From Alphaproteobacteria bacterium (GTDB lineage: Bacteria; Pseudomonadota; Alphaproteobacteria; Micropepsales; Micropepsaceae), in assembly GCA_021325375.1 (NCBI GenBank), contig JAJPHG010000007.1, forward strand, positions 62,001 through 126,000: a stretch of 64,000 bases of DNA. The letters run 5' to 3'. The notes under the pieces are model-generated. The model searched no databases, was not told the DNA's origin, and saw nothing but the letters and a program-made list of their open reading frames with translations. The first letter of the stretch is position 1. Each line of letters begins with the position of its first letter. The translations under genes were made by a program, and so were the position numbers. This document shows, one piece after another, positions 9,467 through 18,572 of this stretch.

Positions 9467-11407
9467 ATGTGGAATCGCAAGCTCGTTCAAGCCGCAATCG
9501 TGATGGGCGCGTTCGCGATCGCGACGCCCGTCCTGATGAGTTCCGACGCCGCGACGCCGAAAAAGGCCATGCCGGCGAAGGCGGCGCCCAAGAAGACCGC
9601 AACCGCTCAGACGGCGAATAGCGGGATCCCGGTCACGGTCAGCGACCAGATCCCCGGCGAACTCAATCCCACAGGCGGCGGGGCACCGGCCGCGACGCCC
9701 TATCAGGCGGCGGCGTTCGCCTGGCAGGAATTCATCGCGCTCAACTGGCCGACGGCGCCGCAGACGCCGCAAAACCCGATGCGCGAGCAGTCCGGCGGCA
9801 CGGCCTGTCCCTTCGGCAGCACCACCTGCGGCACGCCGCTCGTCTGGGAGACGATGCGCAGCAAGGTCGAGACCTTCCCCGGCAACAACAAGCCGCCGCC
9901 GGGCTATGTGAACCAGGCGCCGAACTACGGCTATGACGCGCCGCCCGCCTACAATTACGGCAACGGCGTCATCGACGGGCCGTGCAATCCCGCCCAGGCG
10001 AACGATCCCACGCCGTGGATCAATCTCGACGAGACCGACCAGATCACGCTCGACAACATGTATGCGGGCGCCGCGCCGGCGAACGTGACCGACGGCAACA
10101 GCGCGCCGCAGCTCATCCGCTTTCTCGCGAAGTCGAACCGCGTCCAGTACCAATACGTCACGAGCAACAGCAATCCCAACAGCGAGGTCACGGCCTGGTG
10201 GAATGTGATCCCGGCCAGCATCGACCAAGCGACCAAGGCCTATCTCGCCACGAACATGGCGGCGCCTCCGCCGGGCAGCTCGACGATGATCAGCAATCGC
10301 AACGGCACGATCGAGTTGAAGGCGGGCTGGCGCGAGCTGACGTCGACCGAGGCGTCGTCGGGTCGCTTCCACACCCAGATGGTGCGCTTCTACGAGCAGG
10401 GCAAGAGCAAATTCTCGGTGTGCTGGCGCGATTCGACCTGGGGCCTGGTCTCGCTCCACGTCATCCAGAAGACGCCGACCGCGCCCTATTTCATCTACGC
10501 GACGTTCGAGCAGGGCGACAACATCCTGACCGCCGGCGGCCAGCCCGTGGAGGACGCGGATGGAGTTCCGACGCATATCACGGACAAGAACGGCAACGTC
10601 ATCACGCCGCCGGCCACGGCCACCACGCCGCAGGTCTGCATGATGGATCCGATACCGAACCCGCCCGACAAGTCCGAGCCCACCTATCCCAGCGCTTCGG
10701 GAAGCGTGGTGCTGGGCCCGCCGTCCAACTGCATGGGGACGCAGAGCGGCGGCACCTACTGCACCAGTCCCGGCCAGGAAATCTATTACCTGAACGCCGC
10801 GGGCGATCCGCCCAACAGCGAGCCCGATGGCGGCTTCATCTGCGTCAACAAGCGCATCAACCCGATCACGCCCGACGTGATCACGGAGAACATGAACGCG
10901 CACACCGCCATCAAGCAATATCTGGCGGGAATAGGCGCGCCATCGTCGCCGTTCCTCTACTACAAGCTCGTCAACGTGCAGTACGTCCCCTACGACCACG
11001 TCGTGCCGGGCACGTCGCAGGCGAACGACGGCTGGCTCTATATGCCCAACACGTCGCAGCCGTCTTCGGGCCAGAACCCGACATCGGGCAGCTACTATCT
11101 CGCCAACATCGTGGTCGAGACCAACCGCTCGCTGCAGCAGTTCTCGGGCGGATTGTCGCCGAACATCTCCACGGTGTGGAACGCCGACGATACGCCGCAC
11201 AAGAACAGCTATTACGGCGGCCATTTCTACAACATGGGCGGCTGCATGGGCTGTCACGGCAGCCAGGGACAGAACCCGACCACCAATCCGTCCGGCGATT
11301 TCAGCGTGATCCTGTCGCGCGGCGCGGTGATCACGCCCGAGACGCCGGCACCTCCGAGCTCGACCGGCGCCACCGCCGTCGCCCGTAACCGCAGCTTGAG
11401 CAAATAG
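9467..11407 (+). CDS. Large secreted protein with one c-type haem motif near its C-terminus
   Basis: This 646-residue protein starts with a signal-type hydrophobic segment, then an Ala/Lys/Pro-rich linker. A single CMGCH haem-c attachment motif lies near residues 593-597. The long middle part is rich in Asn, Pro and Gly and I recognise no catalytic fold in it. It is divergent from the multicopper oxidase gene and 15 bp upstream of a small companion gene. A role in electron transfer to or from the oxidase outside the cytoplasm is plausible but inferred. The ATG at 9467 is chosen because GAGGGGG precedes it; a start at 9431 lacks a good ribosome site. Confidence 0.75.
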   Translation: MWNRKLVQAAIVMGAFAIATPVLMSSDAATPKKAMPAKAAPKKTATAQTANSGIPVTVSDQIPGELNPTGGGAPAATPYQAAAFAWQEFIALNWPTAPQTPQNPMREQSGGTACPFGSTTCGTPLVWETMRSKVETFPGNNKPPPGYVNQAPNYGYDAPPAYNYGNGVIDGPCNPAQANDPTPWINLDETDQITLDNMYAGAAPANVTDGNSAPQLIRFLAKSNRVQYQYVTSNSNPNSEVTAWWNVIPASIDQATKAYLATNMAAPPPGSSTMISNRNGTIELKAGWRELTSTEASSGRFHTQMVRFYEQGKSKFSVCWRDSTWGLVSLHVIQKTPTAPYFIYATFEQGDNILTAGGQPVEDADGVPTHITDKNGNVITPPATATTPQVCMMDPIPNPPDKSEPTYPSASGSVVLGPPSNCMGTQSGGTYCTSPGQEIYYLNAAGDPPNSEPDGGFICVNKRINPITPDVITENMNAHTAIKQYLAGIGAPSSPFLYYKLVNVQYVPYDHVVPGTSQANDGWLYMPNTSQPSSGQNPTSGSYYLANIVVETNRSLQQFSGGLSPNISTVWNADDTPHKNSYYGGHFYNMGGCMGCHGSQGQNPTTNPSGDFSVILSRGAVITPETPAPPSSTGATAVARNRSLSK

Positions 11408-11422
11408 CCGAAAGGAACTCCC

Positions 11423-11713
11423 ATGTCAGGTTCAGGTCTCGGCCCCATCGTCGATCCGTCGCAGCTCAGCTGCCCCACGACCCCGGTGAGCTGGGCGAAG
11501 GACGTCGCCCCTCTGTTCACCTCGCGCGACACCGCCCACATGCTGCAGGTGACCGGCGGGCGGCTCGATCTGAGCAATGCCCAGAGCACCGAGATCTGGG
11601 CCTACAAGGTCTACGGCTACGTCGCCAACGGCTACATGCCGCCCGGCAATCCGTGGACCCAGGCGATGGTCAACACCTTCGGCTGCTGGATCCAGGGCGG
11701 GTTCCAGCCGTAG
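11423..11713 (+). CDS. Small protein linked to the secreted haem protein
   Basis: This 96-residue protein has no signal peptide and no CxxCH motif. It contains SWAKDVAPLF near the N-terminus and MPPG near residue 75, a combination also seen in haem-c domain proteins (AKDIxPLF ... MPPG). It could therefore be a haem-less relative or a partner of the preceding haem protein. An AAGGAA sequence precedes the ATG by about 8 bases, and the gene follows the haem protein by only 15 bp. No function is recognised. Confidence 0.65.
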   Translation: MSGSGLGPIVDPSQLSCPTTPVSWAKDVAPLFTSRDTAHMLQVTGGRLDLSNAQSTEIWAYKVYGYVANGYMPPGNPWTQAMVNTFGCWIQGGFQP

Positions 11714-11750
11714 GAGATCGTTCTCCGGCCATGACGTGTTTGGCTTGGGG

Positions 11751-12503
11751 CTACAGCAACCCCAGCGACTTGAAGCTGGCATGGCCGCTGCGGCCGATCA
11801 CGAGATGGTCGTGGACGGCGATGCGCAGCGGCTTGGCGGCGGCCTGGATCTCGCGCGTCATCTCGATGTCGGCGCGGCTGGGCGTGGGATCGCCGCTGGG
11901 GTGATTGTGCACCAGGATCAGCGCCGAGGCGCCGAGCTCGAGCGCGCGCTTGACGATCTCGCGCGGATAGACCGGCGTGTGGTCGATGGTGCCCGCGCTC
12001 TGCACCTCGTCGGCGATGAGGATGTTCTTGCGGTCGAGGAAGAGGACGCGAAACTCCTCGCGCAACCCGCGCGCCATCGCGGCGCGGCAATAGTCGAGCA
12101 GCGCCGCCCAGGAGGCGAGCGCGGGCTTGCCCAGGAGCTGGGTCTTGGAAAGGCGAAGCGCCGCGGCCTCCACGATCTTGAGCTGCGCCACCACGCCCTC
12201 GCCGATGCCCTCGGTCTCGATCAGGCGCTCGCGCGGTGCCGCGATCACCTCGGCGAAGCTCCCGAACTTGGCGAGCAGCGCCTTGGCGAGCGGCTTGACG
12301 TCGCGCCTGGGGATCGCGGCGAACAGCACGAGCTCCAAGAGCTCGTAGTCCGGCATCGCGTCGGGCCCGCCCAGCACGAAGCGCTCGCGCAGCCGCTCGC
12401 GGTGGCCGGCATAGTGCGGCTCGGCCTCCTCGCCCACGAAGTCGCGCGCGATGTCGCCCAGACCGGTGGGCGGTCCATCCTTCGCGCGCGGTCTCGTCGC
12501 CAT
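11751..12503 (-). CDS. radC: RadC/MPN-family JAMM protein
   Basis: This 250-residue protein has the usual RadC layout: an N-terminal helix-hairpin-helix-like region ([15 protein letters not shown]) and a C-terminal JAMM/MPN domain with [14 protein letters not shown] near residues 197-210, which would bind zinc. RadC proteins are often called DNA-repair proteins, but their biochemical role is unsettled. It is monocistronic, with a palindromic repeat between it and the upstream map gene. The length and motif make the family call secure. Confidence 0.93.
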   Translation of the reverse strand: MATRPRAKDGPPTGLGDIARDFVGEEAEPHYAGHRERLRERFVLGGPDAMPDYELLELVLFAAIPRRDVKPLAKALLAKFGSFAEVIAAPRERLIETEGIGEGVVAQLKIVEAAALRLSKTQLLGKPALASWAALLDYCRAAMARGLREEFRVLFLDRKNILIADEVQSAGTIDHTPVYPREIVKRALELGASALILVHNHPSGDPTPSRADIEMTREIQAAAKPLRIAVHDHLVIGRSGHASFKSLGLL

Positions 12504-12579
12504 GACGGAAGATAGTCGACAGGCTGCGGGAACAGCCTAGCGTTGTTGTGTGGGAGTGCAACAGTCTTGCGAGAACACC

Positions 12580-12712
12580 TACCCTCCCCTTGAGGGAGGG
12601 TCGAAAAATGCGAAGCGTTTTTCGGGGAGGGGTATGGCGAAGGCGGCTCACCCCTCCCCGAAAAAATCTTCGCTGCGCTCGATTTTTTCGACCCTCCCTC
12701 AAGGGGAGGGTA
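12580..12712. repeat. Dispersed palindrome, family C, copy 1
   Basis: The outer arms are TACCCTCCCCTTGAGGGAGG and CCTCCCTCAAGGGGAGGGTA, each itself partly palindromic. Inner arms CGAAAAATGCGAAGC and GATTTTTTCG-type sequence pair less perfectly. It fills the gap between radC and map. Confidence 0.88.
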
Positions 12713-12716
12713 GGGA

Positions 12717-13553
12717 TTACGCGTAAGGCGGCTTGTCGAGGCCCTTGGGGGATTTCGTGAATATCTCCACGCCCGTCTCGGTCACCGCCACCGTGTGCTC
12801 GAACTGCGCGCTCAGGGAACGGTCGCGGGTGACGGCGGTCCAGCCGTCGCCCAGCACCTTCACGCCATAGCCGCCCAGGTTGATCATCGGCTCGATGGTG
12901 AAGAACATGCCGGGCTTGAGCGCGATGCCGTGGCCGGCCTTGCCGTAATGGACGATGTTGGGCAGCGCGTGGAACACCTTGCCCACGCCGTGGCCGCAGA
13001 AATCGCGCACCACCGCGCAGCGCTCGTCGCCCTCCGCATAGGACTGGATGGCATGGCCGATATCGCCGGTGGTGCCGCCCGGCTTCACCGCCGCGATGCC
13101 GCGCATCAGGCACTCGTAAGTGATGTCGACGAGGCGGCGCGCCTTCAGCTTCACGTCGCCGACGAGATACATGCGGCTGGTGTCGCCATGCCAGCCGTCA
13201 AGGATCACGGTGACGTCGATATTGACGATGTCGCCGTCGCCAAGCCGCTTGTCCGACGGGATGCCGTGGCAGACGACGTGGTTGATCGAGGTGCACAGCG
13301 TGTGGCGATAGCCGCGATAGCCCAAGCATGCGGGGATCGCGCCGCTCGCGATCACGTAGTCGTAAGCGAGCTTGTCGAGATGGGCGGTGGTGACGCCGGG
13401 ACGGACCTCGCCCACCAGCATGTCCAGCACCTCGGCCGCGATGCGCCCCGCCCGGCGCATGCCCTCGAAATCCTCAGGCCCGTGAGGGGCGACGGAGAAA
13501 TGCGCCCGCCTGGCGGGCTCGAAAATATCGGTGTCGGGCGCAAAGGACATCAT
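12717..13553 (-). CDS. map: Type I methionine aminopeptidase
   Basis: This 278-residue protein removes the initiator Met from new proteins. The metal-binding pattern of the family is visible: NHVVCHGIP, DIVNIDVTVILDGWHGDTS with the two Asp ligands, GHGVGKVFHALPNI with the His, and TIEPM and FEHTV with the Glu ligands. It carries an N-terminal extension of about 30 residues (FEPARRAHFSVAP...) as in many alphaproteobacterial MetAPs. Two ATGs are adjacent at 13553 and 13550. Frames extending further upstream enter the next gene and were rejected. Confidence 0.95.
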   Translation of the reverse strand: MMSFAPDTDIFEPARRAHFSVAPHGPEDFEGMRRAGRIAAEVLDMLVGEVRPGVTTAHLDKLAYDYVIASGAIPACLGYRGYRHTLCTSINHVVCHGIPSDKRLGDGDIVNIDVTVILDGWHGDTSRMYLVGDVKLKARRLVDITYECLMRGIAAVKPGGTTGDIGHAIQSYAEGDERCAVVRDFCGHGVGKVFHALPNIVHYGKAGHGIALKPGMFFTIEPMINLGGYGVKVLGDGWTAVTRDRSLSAQFEHTVAVTETGVEIFTKSPKGLDKPPYA

Positions 13554-13591
13554 GACCCCGATATAATCCCTATGGGGGCTTTCTAAAACCC

Positions 13592-14032
13592 TTAATTCTT
13601 CACGCCCACGCGATGGCGATAGACGAGCTGTCCGCCTTTCCAGCCGCTGAACAGAAGGATCAGGACGCTCAAGCCCGAAAGCCACACATAGGCCTTGGAG
13701 CCGGCCTCGGGGCCTACCTCGTGGCGCAGCAGCCAGTCCAGGATCGACACCAGCGAGAGCAGCACATTGGCGCCCAGATGCCACCAGGCGTCGCGGAGCT
13801 CGCGGACCCTGGGCTCGGCGACGAAGTCGATCAGGCCGACGGTCGCGGCCGCGGCCGACGCCACGATGCCGGCGCCGACCAGCCAGAACGCGGCGCGCGC
13901 CCAGAACGGGTCCATGACGGATGCATAGGCGATGTCGCACAACAGGGCGCCCGTATAGAAGGCGATGACGAAAGGCACGAGCATCGCGTGCACGGGATGC
14001 CCCGCGATGCTGACCGTGGATTTGGGATTCAT
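13592..14032 (-). CDS. DUF2231-family integral membrane protein
   Basis: This 146-residue protein has about four hydrophobic segments. Typical DUF2231 features are the N-terminal HPVHAMLVPFVIAFY and the C-terminal GWKGGQLVYRHRVGVKN. Some relatives are predicted to bind haem or act in electron transport, but function is not established. The ATG at 14032 follows GGAGAACGCC; a longer frame to 14089 has no ribosome site. It precedes map on the same strand by about 40 bp. Confidence 0.85.
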   Translation of the reverse strand: MNPKSTVSIAGHPVHAMLVPFVIAFYTGALLCDIAYASVMDPFWARAAFWLVGAGIVASAAAATVGLIDFVAEPRVRELRDAWWHLGANVLLSLVSILDWLLRHEVGPEAGSKAYVWLSGLSVLILLFSGWKGGQLVYRHRVGVKN

Positions 14033-14134
14033 GGCGTTCTCCGGATGAGGAAACGTCCACCTCCAGGCATCGTTCCGCGCCCTGCGCATCGATGTTGGGG
14101 TAGGTTGCGTTCAAGTTGACGCAGTCAAATTCAA

Positions 14135-14183
14135 TGTCACGGCCCGCGAGTTCGTAGCGACAGCGTACGAACGGGCCATGACA
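14135..14183. repeat. Short hairpin sharing family A ends
   Basis: TGTCACGGCCCGCGAGTTCGT and ACGAACGGGCCATGACA form a 49-bp imperfect hairpin. The ends match the outer arms of family A but the inner part is missing, so it is a minimal or decayed copy just upstream of the CinA-like gene. Confidence 0.6.
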
Positions 14184-14228
14184 AGTTTTTGTGATTCCAA
14201 CGGACCACAAGCTGTCTTAGAAGGAGGC

Positions 14229-14978
14229 ATGAGCGAAAATCCTACCGCCGCCGTCCTCGTCATCGGAGACGAGATCCTCTCCGGCCGGACCCAGGACACC
14301 AACACCAACTACATCGCCAGGCAGCTCTCGACGCTCGGCATCGATCTCAAGGAGGCGCGCGTCGTCGGCGACGTCGAGGACGAGATCGTGGCCGCGCTGA
14401 ACGCACTTCGCGCGCGCTACACCTATGTCTTCACCACCGGCGGCATCGGGCCCACCCATGACGACATCACGGCGGATGCGGTCGCGAAAGCGTTCGGGGT
14501 CGGCATCGACTATCATCCCGAAGCGATGGCGCTGCTCGCGGCGCGCTACAAGCCGGGCGAGTTCAACGACATGCGCAAGCGCATGGCGCGGATTCCAAAG
14601 GGCGCGGAGCTCGTGCGCAACACGGCCTCGGTCGCGCCCGGCATTCATATCGGCAACGTCTATGTGATGGCGGGCGTGCCCATGATCATGCGCGCGATGA
14701 TGGAGGACATCATGCCGAGACTGAAACGCGGCGCTGTCGTCCATTCGGCGACGGTGGGCGCGCGCATCGGCGAGGGCCGCATCGCCGAAGGCCTGATGCG
14801 GATCCAGAAGGATTTCCCCGAGCTCGCGCTCGGCTCCTATCCCTATTACCGCGACGACGGTTTCGGGGTTCAGCTCGTCGCCCGCGGCCGCGACGCGGCG
14901 AAGGTGGAGGATGCCGCGCGCGCCATCGAGGCGATGCTGCGCGCGCAGGGCGCCGAGCCCGAGCGGGTCATTTCCTGA
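14229..14978 (+). CDS. CinA-type molybdopterin-binding domain protein (no deamidase domain)
   Basis: This 249-residue protein has the competence/damage-inducible CinA N-terminal fold (MoCF_biosynth): AVLVIGDEILSGRTQDTNT near the start and FTTGGIGPTHDDITADA near residue 80. It lacks the C-terminal PncC nicotinamide-mononucleotide deamidase domain, as do many alphaproteobacterial copies, so a pyrophosphatase-like or unknown role is likely. A strong AAGGAGG precedes the ATG at 14229; a longer frame to 14178 starts inside a repeat. Downstream genes are not obviously linked. Confidence 0.88.
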   Translation: MSENPTAAVLVIGDEILSGRTQDTNTNYIARQLSTLGIDLKEARVVGDVEDEIVAALNALRARYTYVFTTGGIGPTHDDITADAVAKAFGVGIDYHPEAMALLAARYKPGEFNDMRKRMARIPKGAELVRNTASVAPGIHIGNVYVMAGVPMIMRAMMEDIMPRLKRGAVVHSATVGARIGEGRIAEGLMRIQKDFPELALGSYPYYRDDGFGVQLVARGRDAAKVEDAARAIEAMLRAQGAEPERVIS

Positions 14979-15078
14979 CCGTCACACCCCTGACAAAGAC
15001 CGCAGACCAGTATAGGATGGTCCAAGGATGAGGGCCGACCACACGCATGGAGGCCCCGTCCGGGTTGGGGTGTCGAGC

Positions 15079-15351
15079 ATGAAAATCACCAGCATCCTGG
15101 GTGCGGCGGTGGCGGGCCTGATCGTCGCCGCCGGCGTGGCCCTGGCCGGCAATTTCTCGTCGAACCACAACGGCGATTTCTTCGCCCCCGGCACGCACCA
15201 GTTCTACGTGTGGTGCGCCGGCGCGCCGGATTACATGGCCACGCAAAGCGGCAGCTCCGCCACCGACGCGCAGATGCGCCTCTACGAGAAATCGAAGAAG
15301 GACGGCAAGCCCACCTGCTGGCCCGTCTGGCAGGGACGGGTTGCGGGGTAG
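15079..15351 (+). CDS. Small secreted protein of unknown function
   Basis: This 90-residue protein begins with an N-terminal signal sequence (MKITSILGAAVAGLIVAAGV, cleavage probably after ALA). The mature part has two Cys and reads like a short periplasmic protein (HQFYVWCAGAPDY ... KPTCWPVW). The ATG at 15079 gives the best signal peptide; an upstream ATG at 15028 would add a charged stretch. No family was recognised. It is followed by a family A repeat between convergent genes. Confidence 0.65.
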   Translation: MKITSILGAAVAGLIVAAGVALAGNFSSNHNGDFFAPGTHQFYVWCAGAPDYMATQSGSSATDAQMRLYEKSKKDGKPTCWPVWQGRVAG

Positions 15352-15376
15352 GGCGGAGCACGCCCCTAGCCCCAAC

Positions 15377-15537
15377 TGTCATGGCCCGCGACTGCGGGCC
15401 ACCCAGGTGACATCGGCTCGATCTCAAAAGAATTGCACGCGGAGTCGCGGAGAAAAATGAACCTCCGCGTCTCCGCGTGAATCATTTCAGCAGTGTGCAG
15501 AACCCACCTGGGTGGCCCGCAGTCGTGGGCCATGACA
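15377..15537. repeat. Dispersed nested palindrome, family A, copy 2
   Basis: The 161-bp element has outer arms TGTCATGGCCCGCGACTG and CAGTCGTGGGCCATGACA and inner arms CACGCGGAGTCGCGGAG and CTCCGCGTCTCCGCGTG. It lies between the convergent small secreted protein gene and the CcmI-like gene. Confidence 0.9.
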
Positions 15538-15543
15538 ATGGGG

Positions 15544-16425
15544 TCAGTTCTCCAGCTTCAACTCCTTCGCCTCCGCCTTGAGCGCGTTCAGCGTGTCCGG
15601 GCTCCTGGCCATCGCCGCGCGGGCGTCGGCGAGGGCGGTTCTGGCCTTGGCGGCGTCGCCCAGGACCGCGTAGGCGCGCACCAGGCGCTGCCAGCCCAGC
15701 GCGTCGTCGGGCGATTGCTTCAGCCGGGCTGCGAGACCGGCGACCATCGCGCCGATGTCGGGGCCGCTGCCTCCTTGCGCCTGCTTCAGATGCGCGATGC
15801 TGTCGACGAGCTCCTGATGGAGCTGCGAGTCGGCGGGGATCTCGTCCAGCAGGCGCTGCCACAGCATCACCGCGTCGGCGCTGCGTCCGCGCGAGGCGCT
15901 GAGCTGTCCCAGGAAGAACAGCGAGATCCGGTCGCTGGGGTCGAGCGACAGCGCAGTGCGGAAGGCGCGCTCGGCGTCGTCGGGCACGCCGCCCGTCGAG
16001 ATCGCGGTCAGCGCCATGCCGTAATTCGAATAGAGCGCGGGGATCGGACGCCCCGCCGCCTGCGACAGCGCGATCGCGCGCTGATAGGCCTTGGCCGCGT
16101 CCTCGCCGTCATGCGCGCTCATATAGGCCTGGCCCAGGATCGCCCAGCCGCGCAGGTCGTCGGGCTGCGCGCGCAGGTGATGCACCATCAGCGCCACGGC
16201 GCCGTTGATGTCCTCGACGTCGTGGCCCCGAAGCGTGCGCAGCGCGAGCGCGGGCCGTCCGAGCGCGAGATAGCTGCCCGCGCCCGCCACCGCCACGAAC
16301 GCCGCGAGCGCGGCGCTCGCCGCGACGCGCGTGCGCCCGCTCATGCCGGCCAGCGCGGGCCATGCCGCGAACGATGCCGCCGCCACGACGATGACGCCGA
16401 ACAGGGCGATCAGGGCCGCGGTCAC
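15544..16425 (-). CDS. CcmI/CycH-like TPR protein
   Basis: This 293-residue protein has two N-terminal membrane segments separated by a short loop (AALIALFGVIVVAAASF and VAASAALAAFVAVAGAG), then TPR units such as GWAILGQAYMSAHDGEDAAK and LYSNYGMALTAISTGG. This is the layout of CcmI/CycH, which presents apocytochrome c to the haem ligation complex. The start is a GTG at 16425 that overlaps the trmJ stop (GTGA). No other ccm genes are present here, so the cytochrome role is inferred from layout only. Confidence 0.72.
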   Translation of the reverse strand: MTAALIALFGVIVVAAASFAAWPALAGMSGRTRVAASAALAAFVAVAGAGSYLALGRPALALRTLRGHDVEDINGAVALMVHHLRAQPDDLRGWAILGQAYMSAHDGEDAAKAYQRAIALSQAAGRPIPALYSNYGMALTAISTGGVPDDAERAFRTALSLDPSDRISLFFLGQLSASRGRSADAVMLWQRLLDEIPADSQLHQELVDSIAHLKQAQGGSGPDIGAMVAGLAARLKQSPDDALGWQRLVRAYAVLGDAAKARTALADARAAMARSPDTLNALKAEAKELKLEN

Positions 16426-17162
16426 GGCCGGCTCACCCGGTGCTTGCCTTTGGAGAGCGCCACGATCATGCCGCGCAAGGTCTGGACCTCCTGATACGTC
16501 AGATGGGCGCGATGCAGCGTCGCGCGGATGGCACGGATCATGGCGCCGCGCTTGTCGGGAGGGAAGAGGAAGCCGCTGTCGAGCAGCTCCTTCTCCAGAT
16601 GATCGAAGAGCTGGAACATCTCCTCGCGCGTGGGCTTCCTGTGGAACGGGCTGTGCTCGATGCGCGAGGCGGGCGTCGCGTCGGCCGCCTTGAACCATTC
16701 ATGGCCGACGAGCAGCACCGCCTGGCCCAGATTGATCGAGGAGAAGCCCGAGGTCGGGATCGTGATCACCGCGTCGGCGAGCGAGATCTCGTCGTTCTCG
16801 AGCCCGGCGCGCTCGTTGCCGAACAGGATGCCGGTCTTCCAGCCTTTCGCCGCGGCGTGTCTGAGACGCCGCGCGGCTTCGGCGGGCGTCAGCACCTCCT
16901 TGGTCACGCCGCGCTCGCGCGCCGTGGTGGCATAGACGAGATGGAGCTCGGCCAGACCCGCTTTCAGGTCGGGATAGACGCGGGCTGTGTCGAGCACGTC
17001 CGATGCGCCGACCGCCATCGCCTCGGCCTTGGGATTGGGCCACGCCGCGCGCGGCCCCACGAGCCGCAGGTCGCAGAGCCCGAAATTCTTCATCGCCCGG
17101 GCCGCGGCCCCGATGTTCTCGCCGAGCTGGGGGTAGGAAAGGATGATGGCGGGAGAAGTCAT
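16422..17162 (-). CDS. trmJ: SPOUT-family RNA methyltransferase, TrmJ type
   Basis: This 246-residue protein carries the SPOUT/TrmH-family motifs: NIGAAARAMKNFG (residues 15-27), ILFGNERAGLENDEIS and SSINLGQAVLLV, the last forming the trefoil knot that binds S-adenosylmethionine. The length and order match TrmJ, which methylates the ribose of position 32 in tRNA. It is the first gene of a pair with the CcmI-like gene (GTGA overlap) and is divergent from icd, with a family C repeat in between. Confidence 0.88.
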   Translation of the reverse strand: MTSPAIILSYPQLGENIGAAARAMKNFGLCDLRLVGPRAAWPNPKAEAMAVGASDVLDTARVYPDLKAGLAELHLVYATTARERGVTKEVLTPAEAARRLRHAAAKGWKTGILFGNERAGLENDEISLADAVITIPTSGFSSINLGQAVLLVGHEWFKAADATPASRIEHSPFHRKPTREEMFQLFDHLEKELLDSGFLFPPDKRGAMIRAIRATLHRAHLTYQEVQTLRGMIVALSKGKHRVSRP

Positions 17163-17165
17163 AAT

Positions 17166-17286
17166 TTACCTCCCCTTGTGGGGAGGTCGGCGAGCGCAGC
17201 GAGCCGGGTGGGGGGCGATGCGAGGCGCAGATCCCCCACCCGAAAAATGCTTCGCATTTTTCGACCTCCCCACAAGGGGGAGGTAA
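17166..17286. repeat. Dispersed palindrome, family C, copy 2
   Basis: The outer arms are TTACCTCCCCTTGTGGGGAG and CTCCCCACAAGGGGGAGGTAA, with inner CGAAAAATGC / GCATTTTTCG. It lies between the divergent trmJ and icd genes, just upstream of the icd promoter. Confidence 0.88.
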
Positions 17287-17305
17287 GAAGGGCCGCGATG
17301 TGTCT

Positions 17306-17334
17306 TTGACGCTGCATCTTGCGCTCGCTATACC
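17306..17334 (+). promoter_or_regulatory. Sigma-70-type promoter for icd
   Basis: TTGACG, a 17-bp spacer and TATACC lie 29 bp before the icd start codon. Spacing and both hexamers fit a housekeeping promoter well. Confidence 0.65.
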
Positions 17335-17362
17335 CCCGGCCAGCGAAAAAACCGAGGCCCCC

Positions 17363-18572
17363 ATGGAAAAGATCAAAGTCGCCAATCCCGTCGTCGAACT
17401 CGACGGCGACGAGATGACCCGCATCATCTGGGACCTCATCAAGAAGAAGCTGATCCTGCCCTATCTCGACATCAAGCTCGAATATTACGACCTGGGCATC
17501 GAGCACCGCGACGACCAACGACCAGGTGACAGTCGACGCGGCGCACGCGATCCAGAAGCATGGCGTCGGCGTCAAATGCGCGACCATCACGCCGGACGAG
17601 GCGCGGGTGAAGGAATTCAAGCTCAAGGAAATGTGGAAGTCGCCCAACGGCACGATCCGCAACATCCTGGGCGGCGTGATCTTCCGCGAGCCGATCATCT
17701 GCAAGAACGTGCCGCGCCTCGTTCCCGGCTGGACCAAGCCGATCATCGTCGGCCGCCATGCCTTCGGCGACCAGTACCGCGCCACCGATTTCCGCTTCCC
17801 GGGCAAGGGCACGCTGACGATCAAGTTCGTCGGCGCCGACGGCGCCGTGATCGAGAAGGAAGTGTTCAAGGCGCCGGGCTCGGGCGTCGCCATGGCGATG
17901 TACAATCTCGACGATTCGATCCGCGACTTCGCGCGCGCCTCGCTGAACTATGGGCTGGCGCGCAACTATCCCGTCTATCTCTCGACCAAGAACACGATCC
18001 TCAAGGCCTATGACGGCCGCTTCAAGGACATCTTCCAGGACGTGTTCGACGCGGAGTTCGCCGACAAGTTCAAGGCGGCCGGCATCGTCTACGAGCACCG
18101 GCTGATCGACGACATGGTGGCCTCGGCGCTGAAATGGGAAGGCGGCTATGTCTGGGCGTGCAAGAACTACGACGGCGACGTGCAGTCCGACACGGTGGCG
18201 CAGGGCTTCGGCTCGCTGGGACTGATGACCAGCGTGCTCACCACGCCCGACGGCAAGGTCGTCGAGGCCGAGGCCGCGCACGGCACGGTCACGCGCCACT
18301 ATCGCGAGCACCAGAAGGGCAAGGCCACGTCGACGAATTCCATCGCCTCGATCTTCGCCTGGACGCGGGGCCTCGCCCATCGCGCCAAACTCGACGGCAA
18401 CGGGAGCCTCGACAAATTCGCGCACACGCTGGAGAAGGTCTGCGTCGACACGGTGGAGGCGGGCTTCATGACCAAGGACCTCGCGCTCCTCGTCGGCCCC
18501 GACCAGAAATGGCTGACCACCGAAGGCTTCCTCGACAAGGTCGACGAGAACCTGAAGAAAGCGATGGGCTGA
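17363..18572 (+). pseudogene. icd: NADP-dependent isocitrate dehydrogenase, interrupted by one frameshift
   Basis: The protein is the dimeric NADP-type isocitrate dehydrogenase of the TCA cycle. The first frame encodes [20 protein letters not shown] through [10 protein letters not shown]; the remaining 350 residues ([20 protein letters not shown] to the C-terminus) continue in another frame from about 17512. Between them the bases read CGCGACGACCAACGACCAGG where about two extra bases would restore [12 protein letters not shown]. The rest shows no decay: NADP/substrate regions such as [12 protein letters not shown] and [10 protein letters not shown] are intact. In such a central gene a sequencing or assembly error in a short GACGACCAACGACCA repeat is the simplest explanation; a true mutation cannot be excluded. 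Confidence 0.85.
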
